From the NCBI RefSeq assembly GCF_000741695.1, contig NZ_JGZK01000006.1, forward strand, positions 124,001 through 188,000: a stretch of DNA of 64,000 nt. Reading direction: 5' to 3'. Position 1 is the first letter of the stretch, and each line of letters opens with the position of its first letter. A program made the position numbers and the translations under genes. The notes under the pieces are model-generated. The model saw nothing but the letters and a program-made list of their open reading frames with translations, ran no database searches and was not told the DNA's origin. The stretch comes from Bifidobacterium reuteri DSM 23975 (GTDB lineage Bacteria; Actinomycetota; Actinomycetes; Actinomycetales; Bifidobacteriaceae). Shown here piece after piece: positions 11,093 to 19,013 of the stretch.

Positions 11093-11121
11093 AACTCCCC
11101 TCAACCGAAGCGAGGGGAGTT
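11093..11121 (-). terminator. Intrinsic terminator after the DUF3043 gene
   Basis: The stem AACTCCCCTC (11093-11102) pairs with GAGGGGAGTT (11112-11121) over a nine-base loop. On the minus strand it is followed by TTTTATTATG. It lies between the end of the DUF3043 gene and the start of lpd. The same ten-base stem is used in the argG terminator. Confidence 0.85.
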
Positions 11122-11163
11122 GATTCATTACATAACAGAGGTATGAGGAGTAGACACTAGTAT

Positions 11164-11244
11164 GGCTCCCCTTGTCAGGGGAGCTGGCCCGCGAAGCGGG
11201 ACTGAGGGGTAGTGAATTCGTCAACGAATTTCTGATGAAGGATG
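11164..11244. repeat. Family A palindromic repeat, copy 2
   Basis: Same plan as the copy at 5780. Hairpin 1 is GCTCCCCT-TGTC-AGGGGAGC. Hairpin 2 here is CCCGC (11188-11192), loop GAA, GCGGG (11196-11200), so its sequence differs from copy 1 but its pairing is intact. Next come ACTGAGGGGTAG and a third dyad, GAATTCG-TCAA-CGAATT. The right end abuts the TAG stop of the DUF3043 gene, just as copy 1 abuts the stop of the efflux gene. Confidence 0.8.
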
Positions 11245-11865
11245 CTAGTCCTCGGGCCAGTGGCCGCGCTTCGGATAGCGCGGCTTCGGCAGCCTCCAAC
11301 GACGCATTTGAATGGAGCGGCTCCAGGCGTAGGTGAGCGAGCGGGAACCCTTGGCCACGGATGCCTCGCCGTACTTGGCGATCAGCTTCGGCTTGAGCTT
11401 GCGCCACATCAGCCAGACGTCGATGATGATCGCAGCCAGATAACCGTACATGATGATCATCATGATCAGCGACGCCCAGGCGTTCGGGAAGAGCGAGGAC
11501 ACGACCATGGACACGATCAGAATGCCGAACGCCACCGGGATGAACCATTCGCCAAGGTTGATGCGGGCGTCCACATAATCACGGATGTAGATGCGCCACG
11601 GAAGACGTTCCGCCTTGGGCATGTGGTTGATGTCGCCCTTCTGCATGGCCTCGTATTCGGCGTTCTCGCGTTCGCGCATGCGGGCTTTGGCGGCTTTCGC
11701 GCTGGCCTTGCGATCCGCAGGTACCAGCGGGCGGATGCCTGCGGCCTGTGCTTTCTTCATCTTCGGTGTCGGACGGCCCTTGCCTTCGGACGGATTCTTC
11801 TGTGGTGCGGCCTGATCAACAGGAGTCTGGGCCTCTTCCTTCTTCTTGAACGGATTCCATGTCAT
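11245..11865 (-). CDS. DUF3043 family membrane protein
   Basis: Conserved actinobacterial protein of unknown function, 206 residues. The N-terminal 85 residues are hydrophilic and rich in Lys, Pro and Ala (FKKKEEAQ, PTPKMKKAQA, basic helix KASAKAAKARMRERE). Two membrane helices follow (about 107-127, WFIPVAFGILIVSMVVSSLF, and 132-153), then a basic C-terminus (MRRWRLPKPRYPKRGHW). This arrangement matches the DUF3043 family. The gene is divergent from the M20 peptidase gene. The family A repeat starts directly at its stop codon, and an intrinsic terminator lies farther downstream. Confidence 0.85.
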   Translation of the reverse strand: MTWNPFKKKEEAQTPVDQAAPQKNPSEGKGRPTPKMKKAQAAGIRPLVPADRKASAKAAKARMRERENAEYEAMQKGDINHMPKAERLPWRIYIRDYVDARINLGEWFIPVAFGILIVSMVVSSLFPNAWASLIMMIIMYGYLAAIIIDVWLMWRKLKPKLIAKYGEASVAKGSRSLTYAWSRSIQMRRWRLPKPRYPKRGHWPED

Positions 11866-11959
11866 GCTTAGAGGTTACGGTGACGTTCAGACACATGTTC
11901 CTTGGGCGTAACCATTGCAATGACGCCTTTTATATGACTGATATATAAGGAGGACACAC

Positions 11960-13327
11960 ATGGCAGGACTCACCGTAGACGAGGTTCGCGCGCGCGTCGA
12001 AGCCGATTGGGACCGTATCGTCGAAGTGCTCAGGCGCAAGATCGCCTTGCAGTCCGTCTCCGCCAAAGGCATCACGGCAGACCATATGAAGCGTTCTGCC
12101 GAGTTCGTGGCCGAGGAGCTCAGACTGGTGGGCGTGGACGCGAAGGTGGTGCAGGCGTCCAATGAGGATGGCACCCCGGGCGCGTGGGAGGTCATCGGTT
12201 CTCGTATGGTCAGTCCGGACGCCCCGACCGTTTTGCTGTATGCCCATCATGATGTCCAGCCGGTGCCCGATCCTGCCGAATGGGACACCGACCCGTTCGT
12301 GGGCACTGAAATCGACGGACGGCTCTATGGCCGTGGATCCGCCGATGACGGCGGCGGCATCGCCATCCATTCCGGTGCGCTCAAGGCGCTTGGCGACGAT
12401 CTCAAGGTGAATATCAAGGTGTTCATCGAGGGGGAGGAGGAGATGGGCTCGCCGAGCTTCATCCCGTTCATCAGCGCCCATAAGGACGAGTTCGACTCCG
12501 ATGTGATCATCGTGGCCGATTCCGGCAACTGGTCCGCCGAAATCCCGTCCCTGACCACGTCACTGCGCGGCAACACCTGCGTGGACGTGACCGTGCGCGG
12601 ACTGAAGCATCCGGTGCATTCCGGCCAGTACGGTGGGCCTATTCTTGACTCGAACACGCTTGCTGCCATGCTGATTGCCTCCCTGTATGACGAGAATGGC
12701 GATATCGCCGTGCCGGGCATCGCCGCGCAGGAGCCGGTCGGAGGCCTGCAGCAGGACGTCGACGAAGCCGGCGTGCGCGCCGATGCGGGCGTGGTCGATG
12801 GATACGTGCTCGCCGGTTCCGGCTCCTTGGCATCACGTCTGTGGACCAAGCCGAGCCTGACGGTGATCGGCTTCGATGCGCATCCGGTGGACGGCTCGTT
12901 CAATGTGATCGCCCCCGAGACCCGCTTCCGCCTGTCCCTGCGCACAGCTCCGAGCCAGCGCCCCGAAGAAGCTCAGGATGCGTTGGCCGAGTTCCTGCTG
13001 TCGCATGCTCCGTTCGGCGCTGAGATCGAGGTGACCAAGCTGGAGAACGGCATGGGTTGGGCCATGGATCCGGACGCCGTGGCCACCAAGGACGCGCTCG
13101 AAGCCATGGAGGAGACATTCGGCGTCAAGCCGATCAATCAGGGTCAGGGTGGCTCCATCCCGTTCATCCCCGAACTGCAGCGCCTGTTCCCGTCCGCTCA
13201 GGTGCTGGTCACCGGCCCGGAGGACCCGAAGGCCAACGCCCACAGCCCGAACGAGTCCATCTCGCTGTACGGCTTGAAGCACAACGTGATCACCGAGGCG
13301 CTGCTGCTCGACAAGCTCGGCAGGTAG
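11960..13327 (+). CDS. M20 family dipeptidase/metallopeptidase
   Basis: Zinc-dependent cytoplasmic peptidase of the M20 (ArgE/DapE/CPG2) family that probably cleaves dipeptides. Metal and catalytic motifs are visible: YAHHDVQPVP (first metal ligands with catalytic Asp, about residues 93-102), GRGSADDGGG (bridging Asp), FIEGEEEMGS (general-base Glu and metal Glu) and a C-terminal AHSPNE histidine. The middle dimerisation domain, around GLKHPVHSGQYGG, is typical. The length, 455 residues, is normal. AAGGAGG sits six to seven bases before the ATG. It is probably monocistronic, since a hairpin follows at 13371. Substrate range cannot be told; a succinyl-diaminopimelate desuccinylase role is less likely. 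Confidence 0.93.
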   Translation: MAGLTVDEVRARVEADWDRIVEVLRRKIALQSVSAKGITADHMKRSAEFVAEELRLVGVDAKVVQASNEDGTPGAWEVIGSRMVSPDAPTVLLYAHHDVQPVPDPAEWDTDPFVGTEIDGRLYGRGSADDGGGIAIHSGALKALGDDLKVNIKVFIEGEEEMGSPSFIPFISAHKDEFDSDVIIVADSGNWSAEIPSLTTSLRGNTCVDVTVRGLKHPVHSGQYGGPILDSNTLAAMLIASLYDENGDIAVPGIAAQEPVGGLQQDVDEAGVRADAGVVDGYVLAGSGSLASRLWTKPSLTVIGFDAHPVDGSFNVIAPETRFRLSLRTAPSQRPEEAQDALAEFLLSHAPFGAEIEVTKLENGMGWAMDPDAVATKDALEAMEETFGVKPINQGQGGSIPFIPELQRLFPSAQVLVTGPEDPKANAHSPNESISLYGLKHNVITEALLLDKLGR

Positions 13328-13370
13328 CGGCTCACGAAAGGCTCGCGGGCCTTGCGCCGGATGTCGGCTG

Positions 13371-13411
13371 TGTGATCATCGCGATGGCTGACACTCATCG
13401 TGATGATCACA
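13371..13411 (+). terminator. Hairpin after the M20 peptidase gene
   Basis: Sixteen-base arms (13371-13386 and 13396-13411, TGTGATCATC... against ...GATGATCACA) with one mismatch and a nine-base loop. No T-run follows, so it may act as a 3'-end stabiliser or a weak terminator. Confidence 0.6.
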
Positions 13412-13446
13412 TGATCCGGGAAGGCACCGGTTTCAGGATTCCTCTA

Positions 13447-13475
13447 TTGCCTTTGGCGGCGGCTTGCCTTATAGT
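13447..13475 (+). promoter_or_regulatory. Promoter of the thiamine transporter operon
   Basis: TTGCCT (13447-13452) and TATAGT (13470-13475) are separated by 17 bases. They lie just upstream of the TPP riboswitch, so transcription would begin at its 5' edge. Confidence 0.6.
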
Positions 13476-13483
13476 CGGGGAGT

Positions 13484-13575
13484 TGACACGGGAGCTGCCG
13501 AAGGGCGGCTGAGAGGAGACGCTGAGTCTCGACCGATGGAACTTGGACGGGCAATGCCGTCCACGGAATTGTCGC
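13484..13575 (+). promoter_or_regulatory. TPP riboswitch (THI element) upstream of ykoEDC
   Basis: The conserved pyrimidine-sensing core GGCTGAGAGG is at 13507-13516. The pyrophosphate-sensing arm GACCGATGGAAC and GCAATGCCGTCCACGGAA follow. The outer stem pairs GACA (about 13485) with TGTC (about 13570). It sits 85 bases before the first gene of a thiamine ECF transporter. Binding of thiamine pyrophosphate is expected to lower expression. No clear terminator is seen between it and the ATG, so control may act on translation. Confidence 0.92.
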
Positions 13576-13658
13576 TCTTACATACCCGTGCCTGAACCCG
13601 ATGTGATACGCGGCCACTATGCCGTGAATCGCATGAGAGAAGAAGGAAAGGCACAATC

Positions 13659-14258
13659 ATGGCTGAAGCCGTCGCCAAAGCAAACTACAAGTGGCGCGTC
13701 GTGGATATCGTCGTCGCCGCCATCATCGCCGTCGCATCCGGCGTCATCTTCTGGGGTTGGGACATCGTCTGCGCAGCCCCCCTTGCCCTGTTCGAAGCCG
13801 TCACCCCGGGCTTCGAAGGCCTGCTCAACGGCTTCTGGCTGTTCGCCGGCCCGCTGGCCGCCATCATCATGCGCAAGCCGGGTGCCGCGCTGTTCGCCGA
13901 GACCCTTGCCGCATTCCTCGAGCTCACCTTGGGCAACCAGTGGGGCGTCGGCGGCTCCCTGATCGTCGGCATCATGCAGGGCCTGTGCGCTGAGATCGGC
14001 TTCGCGATCTTCATGTGGAAGAAGTGGAACATCGTCACCACCATGCTGTCCGGTGCCCTCGCCGGCGTCGGCTGCTGGGCCTACTACTGGATGACCAACC
14101 CCGGTTGGAACGCGATGCGCGTGACCTGGTACCTGGTCGGCTCCATCATCTCCGGCATCGTGCTCGCCGGCGCGCTCATGTGGGCGCTGCACAAGGCCAT
14201 CGCCGCTACCGGCGTGCTTGACCGCTTCGCCTCCGGCCGTGCCGAGGCGCGCGTCTGA
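13659..14258 (+). CDS. ykoE: Thiamine ECF transporter substrate-binding subunit YkoE
   Basis: Membrane S-component that captures thiamine or its hydroxymethylpyrimidine precursor for an ECF-type ABC importer. The 199 residues form about six hydrophobic helices, with the family signatures VDIVVAAIIAVASGVIFWGWD near the N-terminus and LGNQWGVGGSLIVGIMQGLCAEIGF in the middle. The TPP riboswitch upstream and the adjacent ATPase and EcfT-like genes fix the role. AAGGAAAGG precedes the ATG. Its stop overlaps the ykoD start (TGATG), which suggests translational coupling. Confidence 0.93.
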   Translation: MAEAVAKANYKWRVVDIVVAAIIAVASGVIFWGWDIVCAAPLALFEAVTPGFEGLLNGFWLFAGPLAAIIMRKPGAALFAETLAAFLELTLGNQWGVGGSLIVGIMQGLCAEIGFAIFMWKKWNIVTTMLSGALAGVGCWAYYWMTNPGWNAMRVTWYLVGSIISGIVLAGALMWALHKAIAATGVLDRFASGRAEARV

Positions 14259-15736
14259 TGCGCATCACGCCCGCCCATCTCGAGGCAAAGCAGTGGGGAT
14301 GGCGTCACGCCACACGAAAGGACTTTGCCCTGCGCGGGCTTGACTTCGACATCCAGCCCGGCGAGCATGTGCTGCTCCTCGGCGCCTCAGGGGCGGGCAA
14401 AAGCACGCTTATGGCCGGATTGGCCGGCGTACTCGGCGGATCCGACGAAGGTGAGCAGGAAGGCTCCCTGACCATCGACGGCATCGAGGCCGGCATTGCC
14501 CGCGGCAAAGCCGGCCTCGTGCTGCAGGACCCGGATTCGCAGATCATTCTCGAGCGCGTGGGTGATGACGCGGCCTTCGGCTGCGAGAACCTGAACATCC
14601 CACGCGATGAGATCTGGCGGCGTGTTCGCGAATCGCTCAATCTGGTCGGTTTGAAGGACATCGACCTCGACCGTTCCACGCGCCACCTGTCCGGCGGGCA
14701 GCGGCAGCGCCTCGCGCTAGCCGGCGTGCTCGCCATGCAGCCCGGACTGCTGCTACTCGACGAGCCGACAGCGAACCTCGATCCCGATGGCGTGGTCGAA
14801 GTGCATGATGCGGTGCGTGACGTGCTCGCACGCACCGGACAGACTTTGGTCGTCGTCGAACACCATATCGACGTGTGGATGGATCTGATCGACCGCGTCA
14901 TCGTCATCGGACACCCGGATCCGGACTCGCCTGTAGGCGGCATCATCGCCGACGGCAGTCCGGATGAGGTGTTCGGCCGATACGGCGATCTGCTCGCCGG
15001 CGGTGGCGCATGGGTGCCGGGGCGGGCGATTCCCGACCGTAAGCCGAAGGACAACGTCTCCTCGGGCGACAGGCCGGCGCTCATTACCGAAGACCTGAGC
15101 TTCGGTCGCGGAACGGCACTGGGCGAGCATATCGACCTCGCTTTCCAATCAGGCGAGGTGACGGCCCTCATGGGTCCGAATGGTGCCGGCAAATCCACGC
15201 TCGCATTGACGCTTGCCGGCCTGCTCGAACCGCTGAGCGGGCACGTCCGTGTTCGCGCGGACATCGCCGACGGGGCTCGAGGCGATGAGCCGAACCGTTG
15301 GAAAAGCCGTGAACTGCTCGGACGCATCGGCATGGTCTTCCAGGAGCCGGAACACCAGTTCGCGGCGCCGCTCGTACGCGACGAGGTCGCCATCGGCCCC
15401 AAATCGATGGGCGCGGACGATGCCAAGGCGTACGCCATCGCCGACGAGATGCTCGAACGCATGAACCTGAGCCGTTTCGCCAAAGCCAACCCGTACACGC
15501 TGTCCGGCGGCGAGAAGAGGCGGCTGTCCGTTGCATCGATGCTTGCAAGCGCGCCGAAGATCCTCGTCATGGACGAGCCGACGTTCGGACAGGACTTCAC
15601 CACATGGACGGAGATGGTCGACCTCATCGCCGGCGTGCGCGACCGAGGTTCCGCCGTCATCGTCGTCACGCACGATGAGGCGCTCGTCGAAGCGTTGCAC
15701 GCGCGACGCATCATGTTCGGATTCGCGGGGGAGTGA
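14258..15736 (+). CDS. ykoD: Thiamine ECF transporter ATPase YkoD (two fused ABC domains)
   Basis: Provides ATP hydrolysis for thiamine import. The 492 residues carry two ABC domains. The first has Walker A GASGAGKST at about residue 43, signature LSGGQRQRLALAG, and Walker B LLLLDEPT. The second has Walker A GPNGAGKST at about residue 306, signature LSGGEKRRLSVASM, and Walker B ILVMDEPT. The fusion replaces the EcfA/EcfA' pair. It overlaps ykoE by one base and ends eight bases before ykoC, so the three genes form an operon under the upstream TPP riboswitch. Confidence 0.95.
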   Translation: MRITPAHLEAKQWGWRHATRKDFALRGLDFDIQPGEHVLLLGASGAGKSTLMAGLAGVLGGSDEGEQEGSLTIDGIEAGIARGKAGLVLQDPDSQIILERVGDDAAFGCENLNIPRDEIWRRVRESLNLVGLKDIDLDRSTRHLSGGQRQRLALAGVLAMQPGLLLLDEPTANLDPDGVVEVHDAVRDVLARTGQTLVVVEHHIDVWMDLIDRVIVIGHPDPDSPVGGIIADGSPDEVFGRYGDLLAGGGAWVPGRAIPDRKPKDNVSSGDRPALITEDLSFGRGTALGEHIDLAFQSGEVTALMGPNGAGKSTLALTLAGLLEPLSGHVRVRADIADGARGDEPNRWKSRELLGRIGMVFQEPEHQFAAPLVRDEVAIGPKSMGADDAKAYAIADEMLERMNLSRFAKANPYTLSGGEKRRLSVASMLASAPKILVMDEPTFGQDFTTWTEMVDLIAGVRDRGSAVIVVTHDEALVEALHARRIMFGFAGE

Positions 15737-15743
15737 ACTGAAA

Positions 15744-16685
15744 ATGACTGGGACGGACAGGACGATAGCGTTGGCCGTGGCGGATGAGACAAGAGCTGGC
15801 ACAGGTGTTGGCGCGGCGGCTGATGTTGTTCTCGCTGATCGGACGGTCGGCACGCCCAAGAATGACATGGTGACCGTCACGCCGCCATCCGCGCGGAATG
15901 AACCGGCGAAGCCCGCCTCGCCATCATGGTTCATCGCGAAAGTGAACCCGGTGGCGCGCATCATCGGCGCGCTGCTGCTGTGCATCCCCATGTTCGTGAG
16001 CCTCGACGTGGTGTCCGCATCCGTGGCGCTGGGACTCGAGGTCATACTGCTGTGGATTGGAGGCGTGAACCCGCTGCGCGTCTGCCGCAGTACATGGCCC
16101 GTGTGGATCGCTGCGGCCGGCGGATTCATCTCGGTGCTGCTCTACGGTCGCACCTCCGGTGCGATCCTGTGGTCCGCCGGCTGGATCGTAGTGTCCGAGG
16201 GATCCGTATACCTCGCGTGCGCCACATTTCTGCGCGTGCTGGCCATCGCCGTCCCCGGCGTGGTGCTTGCGCTCGGCCTTGACCCGACCGATCTGGCCGA
16301 CGGCCTCGTGCAGATCCTGCATTTCTCCCCGCGCTTCGTCTACGGCGGTCTGGCCGGCATGCGCATGTTCACACTGCTTCAGGACGATTGGCGTGCGCTC
16401 GGTCTGTCGCGGCGCTCGCGTGGTCTTGGCGACGGCAACGCCATACGCCGCGCGTTCTCGCAGGCGTTCGGCCTGCTCGTATTGTCGATTCGCCGTGCGA
16501 CGAAACTCGCCACCGCAATGGAGGCGCGCGGATTCGGCGGCACAGGTCCCCGTTCGGCGGCCCGCGTCTCGCGCCTCAACCCAATCGACGCCGTGTTCTG
16601 CGTGATCTGTCTGTTGATTCCGCTCGTCGCGCTCGGTGTCGCCGTGCATGCCGGCTACTGGCATTTCGCCTTCCAAGGCGTGTGA
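15744..16685 (+). CDS. ykoC: Thiamine ECF transporter transmembrane subunit YkoC (EcfT-like)
   Basis: Membrane coupling subunit that links the S-component to the ATPase. Residues of about 1-65 are a hydrophilic extension unusual for EcfT. Hydrophobic helices follow from NPVARIIGALLLCIPMF, and the cytoplasmic coupling helix carries the EcfT motif AMEARGFGG near residue 265. ATG 15744 is the first in-frame ATG after ykoD; starts at 15870 or later would remove the N-terminal extension and cannot be excluded. From ATG 15744 the product is 313 residues. It is the third gene of the riboswitch-controlled operon. Confidence 0.9.
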   Translation: MTGTDRTIALAVADETRAGTGVGAAADVVLADRTVGTPKNDMVTVTPPSARNEPAKPASPSWFIAKVNPVARIIGALLLCIPMFVSLDVVSASVALGLEVILLWIGGVNPLRVCRSTWPVWIAAAGGFISVLLYGRTSGAILWSAGWIVVSEGSVYLACATFLRVLAIAVPGVVLALGLDPTDLADGLVQILHFSPRFVYGGLAGMRMFTLLQDDWRALGLSRRSRGLGDGNAIRRAFSQAFGLLVLSIRRATKLATAMEARGFGGTGPRSAARVSRLNPIDAVFCVICLLIPLVALGVAVHAGYWHFAFQGV

Positions 16686-17465
16686 GCATTGCCGACGCGA
16701 CTGTGATCCGCAAGTCGTGGGACGCACAGCCATGATTCATGGAGCTAGCCGGTGATTTCGTGACCTCGTGGTCTTTCGCACATCATGATTATGGGGCTCG
16801 ATGAAGCGCAGAACCGTCTTCTAGCGTATTCCCCGGGTAATGGACTCGCCCCTTGGATCTCCGATGGATTTCGAACAACCCATAGGACGCATTGGTATTT
16901 CGTGAGCTATTGGAGTGCGTTGCAGGTATTTTGTGTACTCGTAGAATCCGTTGCAGGTGATTTGTGTACTTGTAGAGCCCGGAAATCTCCGTACAAGTAC
17001 ACAAAACACCTGCGACCTGTTTTCAAAGCACTGTTTCACCTGCATTCCGCCTCGTAAAAGTGCCTGTTCCGCCTGCAACGGGCCGCAGGAGCCGACGGGA
17101 ACCGCCTCAGGCGACGCCTTCAACGACATGTTTCACCTGCGACGAGCTCCGGATTCATGCCGTCGTCGATGGTTGTGTTGCGGCGCGCAGGTCGTTGCGT
17201 CGGTGTCTGCTCAGCCGTTGGCTGGTTGTGAACATCTACTTGTGACCATCTACTGAAACGTCGCGTAGCCCGGGGAGATCGAATGCTTCCTGATGGGGTT
17301 CGCGCGAGATCATCGGTTCTCCTGCTCTTTAGAGCCTCGTGTGATTGAATCTTCGCGTGGTTCCTGGGAGTCATTTATGGCCGCTCTGATCGTCGAAAGA
17401 CAAGATTTTCCCGTCCTTCATATTCATGAGGCCGGCTGCCTGCACTACGGGGTCCTTGCCGCAGA
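16686..17465. other. 780-base gap without a convincing gene
   Basis: The short frames here lack ribosome-binding sites and recognisable protein character. The stretch holds the repeat cluster at 16919-17145, described separately. The rest shows no promoter, hairpin or gene that I can support. It separates the thiamine operon from a small accessory locus. Confidence 0.6.
16919..17145. repeat. Cluster of direct and inverted GTTGCAGGTG-type repeats
   Basis: Three long copies of about 28 bases share G-Y-GCAGGT then TTTGTGTACT and YGTA: direct copies at 16919-16949 and 16950-16979, and an inverted copy at 16989-17016. The second and third can fold into a hairpin of about 26 bp; the first could pair with the third instead. 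Shorter copies of the GCAGGYG core follow in the inverted orientation at about 17034, 17070 and 17131, two of them within TTTCACCTGC. It is not a CRISPR array, because spacers are absent and the orientation is mixed. Function unknown. Confidence 0.65.
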
Positions 17466-17567
17466 TCAGCGTTTATGGTCCTTGTCATGTGGATGCCGCC
17501 ATTTACACCACACAGACAAGTAGGCGATGAGTCCCCCTAGGAAAGGCAGGAGATTAACTAACTTCAT
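17466..17567 (-). CDS. 33-residue hydrophobic, C-terminally basic peptide
   Basis: A short gene in the minus direction, starting MKLVNLLPF at 17567 and stopping TGA at 17466-17468. GGAGG lies six bases before its ATG (plus-strand CCTCC at 17574-17578). The peptide has one hydrophobic helix (residues about 3-20, ending LSVWC) and a polar basic tail ending HDKDHKR, so it is probably a small membrane peptide. It begins 32 bases after the stop of the secreted-protein gene at 17600-18139 and is likely cotranscribed. This layout is typical of a bacteriocin followed by an immunity peptide, but that is inference only. I do not recognise the family. Confidence 0.6.
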   Translation of the reverse strand: MKLVNLLPFLGGLIAYLSVWCKWRHPHDKDHKR

Positions 17568-17599
17568 GATTTACCTCCGCAGATGAATAAAGAACCTGT

Positions 17600-18139
17600 T
17601 CAGCAGTGACTTGAAACCCACGTCCAGAAGAATGCAAAACCAAATCCCACCAACACAGCGATGGCGGGATTCGCCCCGACAAGACTCAATGCGGCTTGCC
17701 ATGCTGCGTCATGACCAGCTCCTATGGCGGCGACAAGATACGGGCATACATCATGCGTCGTAATTCTCGACTGTGCACTGTTCACAAGTTCCTGACGTTG
17801 TTCCGCAGGAATTTTCTCAAGCTCATTTGCCGCATTGGCGACTACCGCAGCTAGGGATTCAGTGCGAACGGCACCATTGAGATCCTTGACCGTAACGATT
17901 CCTGTGTCGTAGTTGATTGTTGCGGTCAACGTACCTTGCCCATCCACTTCGACGGTCGAGGTATTTTCGCCGTGAAGCTCTCCTCCGAATGCCGCAGGTA
18001 TGGACTCTTTTGGCATTTCGCTGATTGCAATCTCTGCCGCATCTGCTGATGTCATCGGCACGAGTCCCTAAACTAGCGCTACGGAGAATGAGACTACCAG
18101 AGCGAGTATCCCACGTGCCGATTTCATAAGACGAGCCAT
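17600..18139 (-). pseudogene. Secreted peptide precursor interrupted by an amber codon in its signal sequence
   Basis: ATG 18139 has GGAGG five bases upstream and starts a classic signal peptide (MARLMKSAR, then a hydrophobic core). Codon 24 is TAG (18068-18070), inside that core. The frame stays open beyond it through an AxA-like cleavage region (TSADA) to TGA at 17600. Restored, it would be 179 residues: signal, an acidic 80-100-residue middle, and a C-terminal 50-residue hydrophobic, Gly/Ala-rich segment bracketed by cysteines (starts VCPYLVAAIGAG, ends WVSSHC). That tail looks bacteriocin-like, but I cannot name the family. Restart at GTG 18061 would give a 153-residue protein without a signal. 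Confidence 0.65.
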
Positions 18140-18268
18140 TGATGCCTCCGATACTCCATCGCCTTAGTAGGCAGTGTATCCATTATTTATTAGGCAAGTA
18201 GCACATCGCTTGTCTGGTAAAAAGCATATCAGATTGATACCGCGGCGATTCCAGTCAAACAGAGAATC

Positions 18269-18902
18269 GTGGATAATCTTGCCGAATGTGGGATAAAGGA
18301 ATATGCCGATGACTCGTATTCGGTGTTTTCTGGTTCACTGGCTATTGAGGACTTTTGTCATATGCTCAAGGATGAGGCCGGCTTGGGGGATCCGGACTTG
18401 ACGTGGAGGGAAGCGGCAGCACCTTTTGCCCGTGTAAGTACGTCGCATGAGATCGACTATGCGAAACCATTGAACGTCTCGGCTCAAGCGCCGGATGCCC
18501 ACGCCGTGAAAACGCTTGAGAAGATGTTCAGCGTCTTCCAACCCATCAAGGAACTGGAAGCGACAGCCTTGGATGCGCGGAATCGATACGAGGTGATGCG
18601 TAGAGCGGCAAGTATGGGGCTTTCCGATTACATATCATTGAGAAGCAAACGGGATCGGAAGAATGCGCAAGCGCAGCTGAAGATGGCTGAACGAGAACTT
18701 AACGATTGCCGATATGGGACAGACCGGAACGTTGAGTTCAGAGGAGTGGAACAAGGCGGGAGAACTCAATGGCACCGTCCAACGACTACAGGCGCAGATC
18801 GACTCCTGGGACAAGACAGAAACATTGAAAACGAAGATGCAGTAGACATCCGCGGAACTGCAGGCACAACGGCCGAAGCTCATCGTACAGTGGTCTTCCT
18901 GA
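18269..18902 (+). pseudogene. Decayed coiled-coil gene, possibly a mobilisation/relaxase tail
   Basis: A frame open from about 18269 (GTG, no good ribosome-binding site) gives sensible helical sequence, ELEATALDARNRYEVMRR, up to about 18700. One extra A near 18701 then shifts the frame. In the shifted frame a coherent coiled coil continues (GELNGTVQRLQAQIDSW) to TAG at 18843, and the same frame goes on (SAELQAQRPKLIVQW) to TGA at 18900. Two lesions therefore mark a pseudogene. Helical tails of this kind are common in mobilisation proteins, which is the basis for the suggestion; no catalytic motif remains. It lies just upstream of the rRNA methyltransferase. Confidence 0.5.
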
Positions 18903-18999
18903 ATGCCGATGAGCGGGCGCTCTATGGCAGACGATGGAACAAGATCGAAGAACAAGAGGAATCGTGACTACGCGAGGGGCTCTGCGGTAGGCGTGACGG

Positions 19000-19013
19000 T
19001 AGGCTGGAATCCA
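19000..19013 (+). promoter_or_regulatory. Candidate -10 box for the rRNA methyltransferase
   Basis: TAGGCT at 19000-19005 ends seven bases before ATG 19013, and there is no Shine-Dalgarno sequence. As with ligA, this suggests a leaderless transcript. Confidence 0.4.

Noticed and set aside
16919-17145. Repeat cluster considered as a CRISPR array
   Set aside because: Only two direct units that touch without spacers, plus inverted copies; no cas genes in the window.
16785-17256. Short frames in both directions across the repeat cluster
   Set aside because: No ribosome-binding site or plausible protein sequence; their apparent repeats only mirror the DNA repeats.
18060-18075. In-frame TAG in the signal peptide considered as programmed recoding
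   Set aside because: No UGA/SECIS or pyrrolysine features are visible, and other genes in this accessory stretch carry random lesions; a simple nonsense mutation is more likely.
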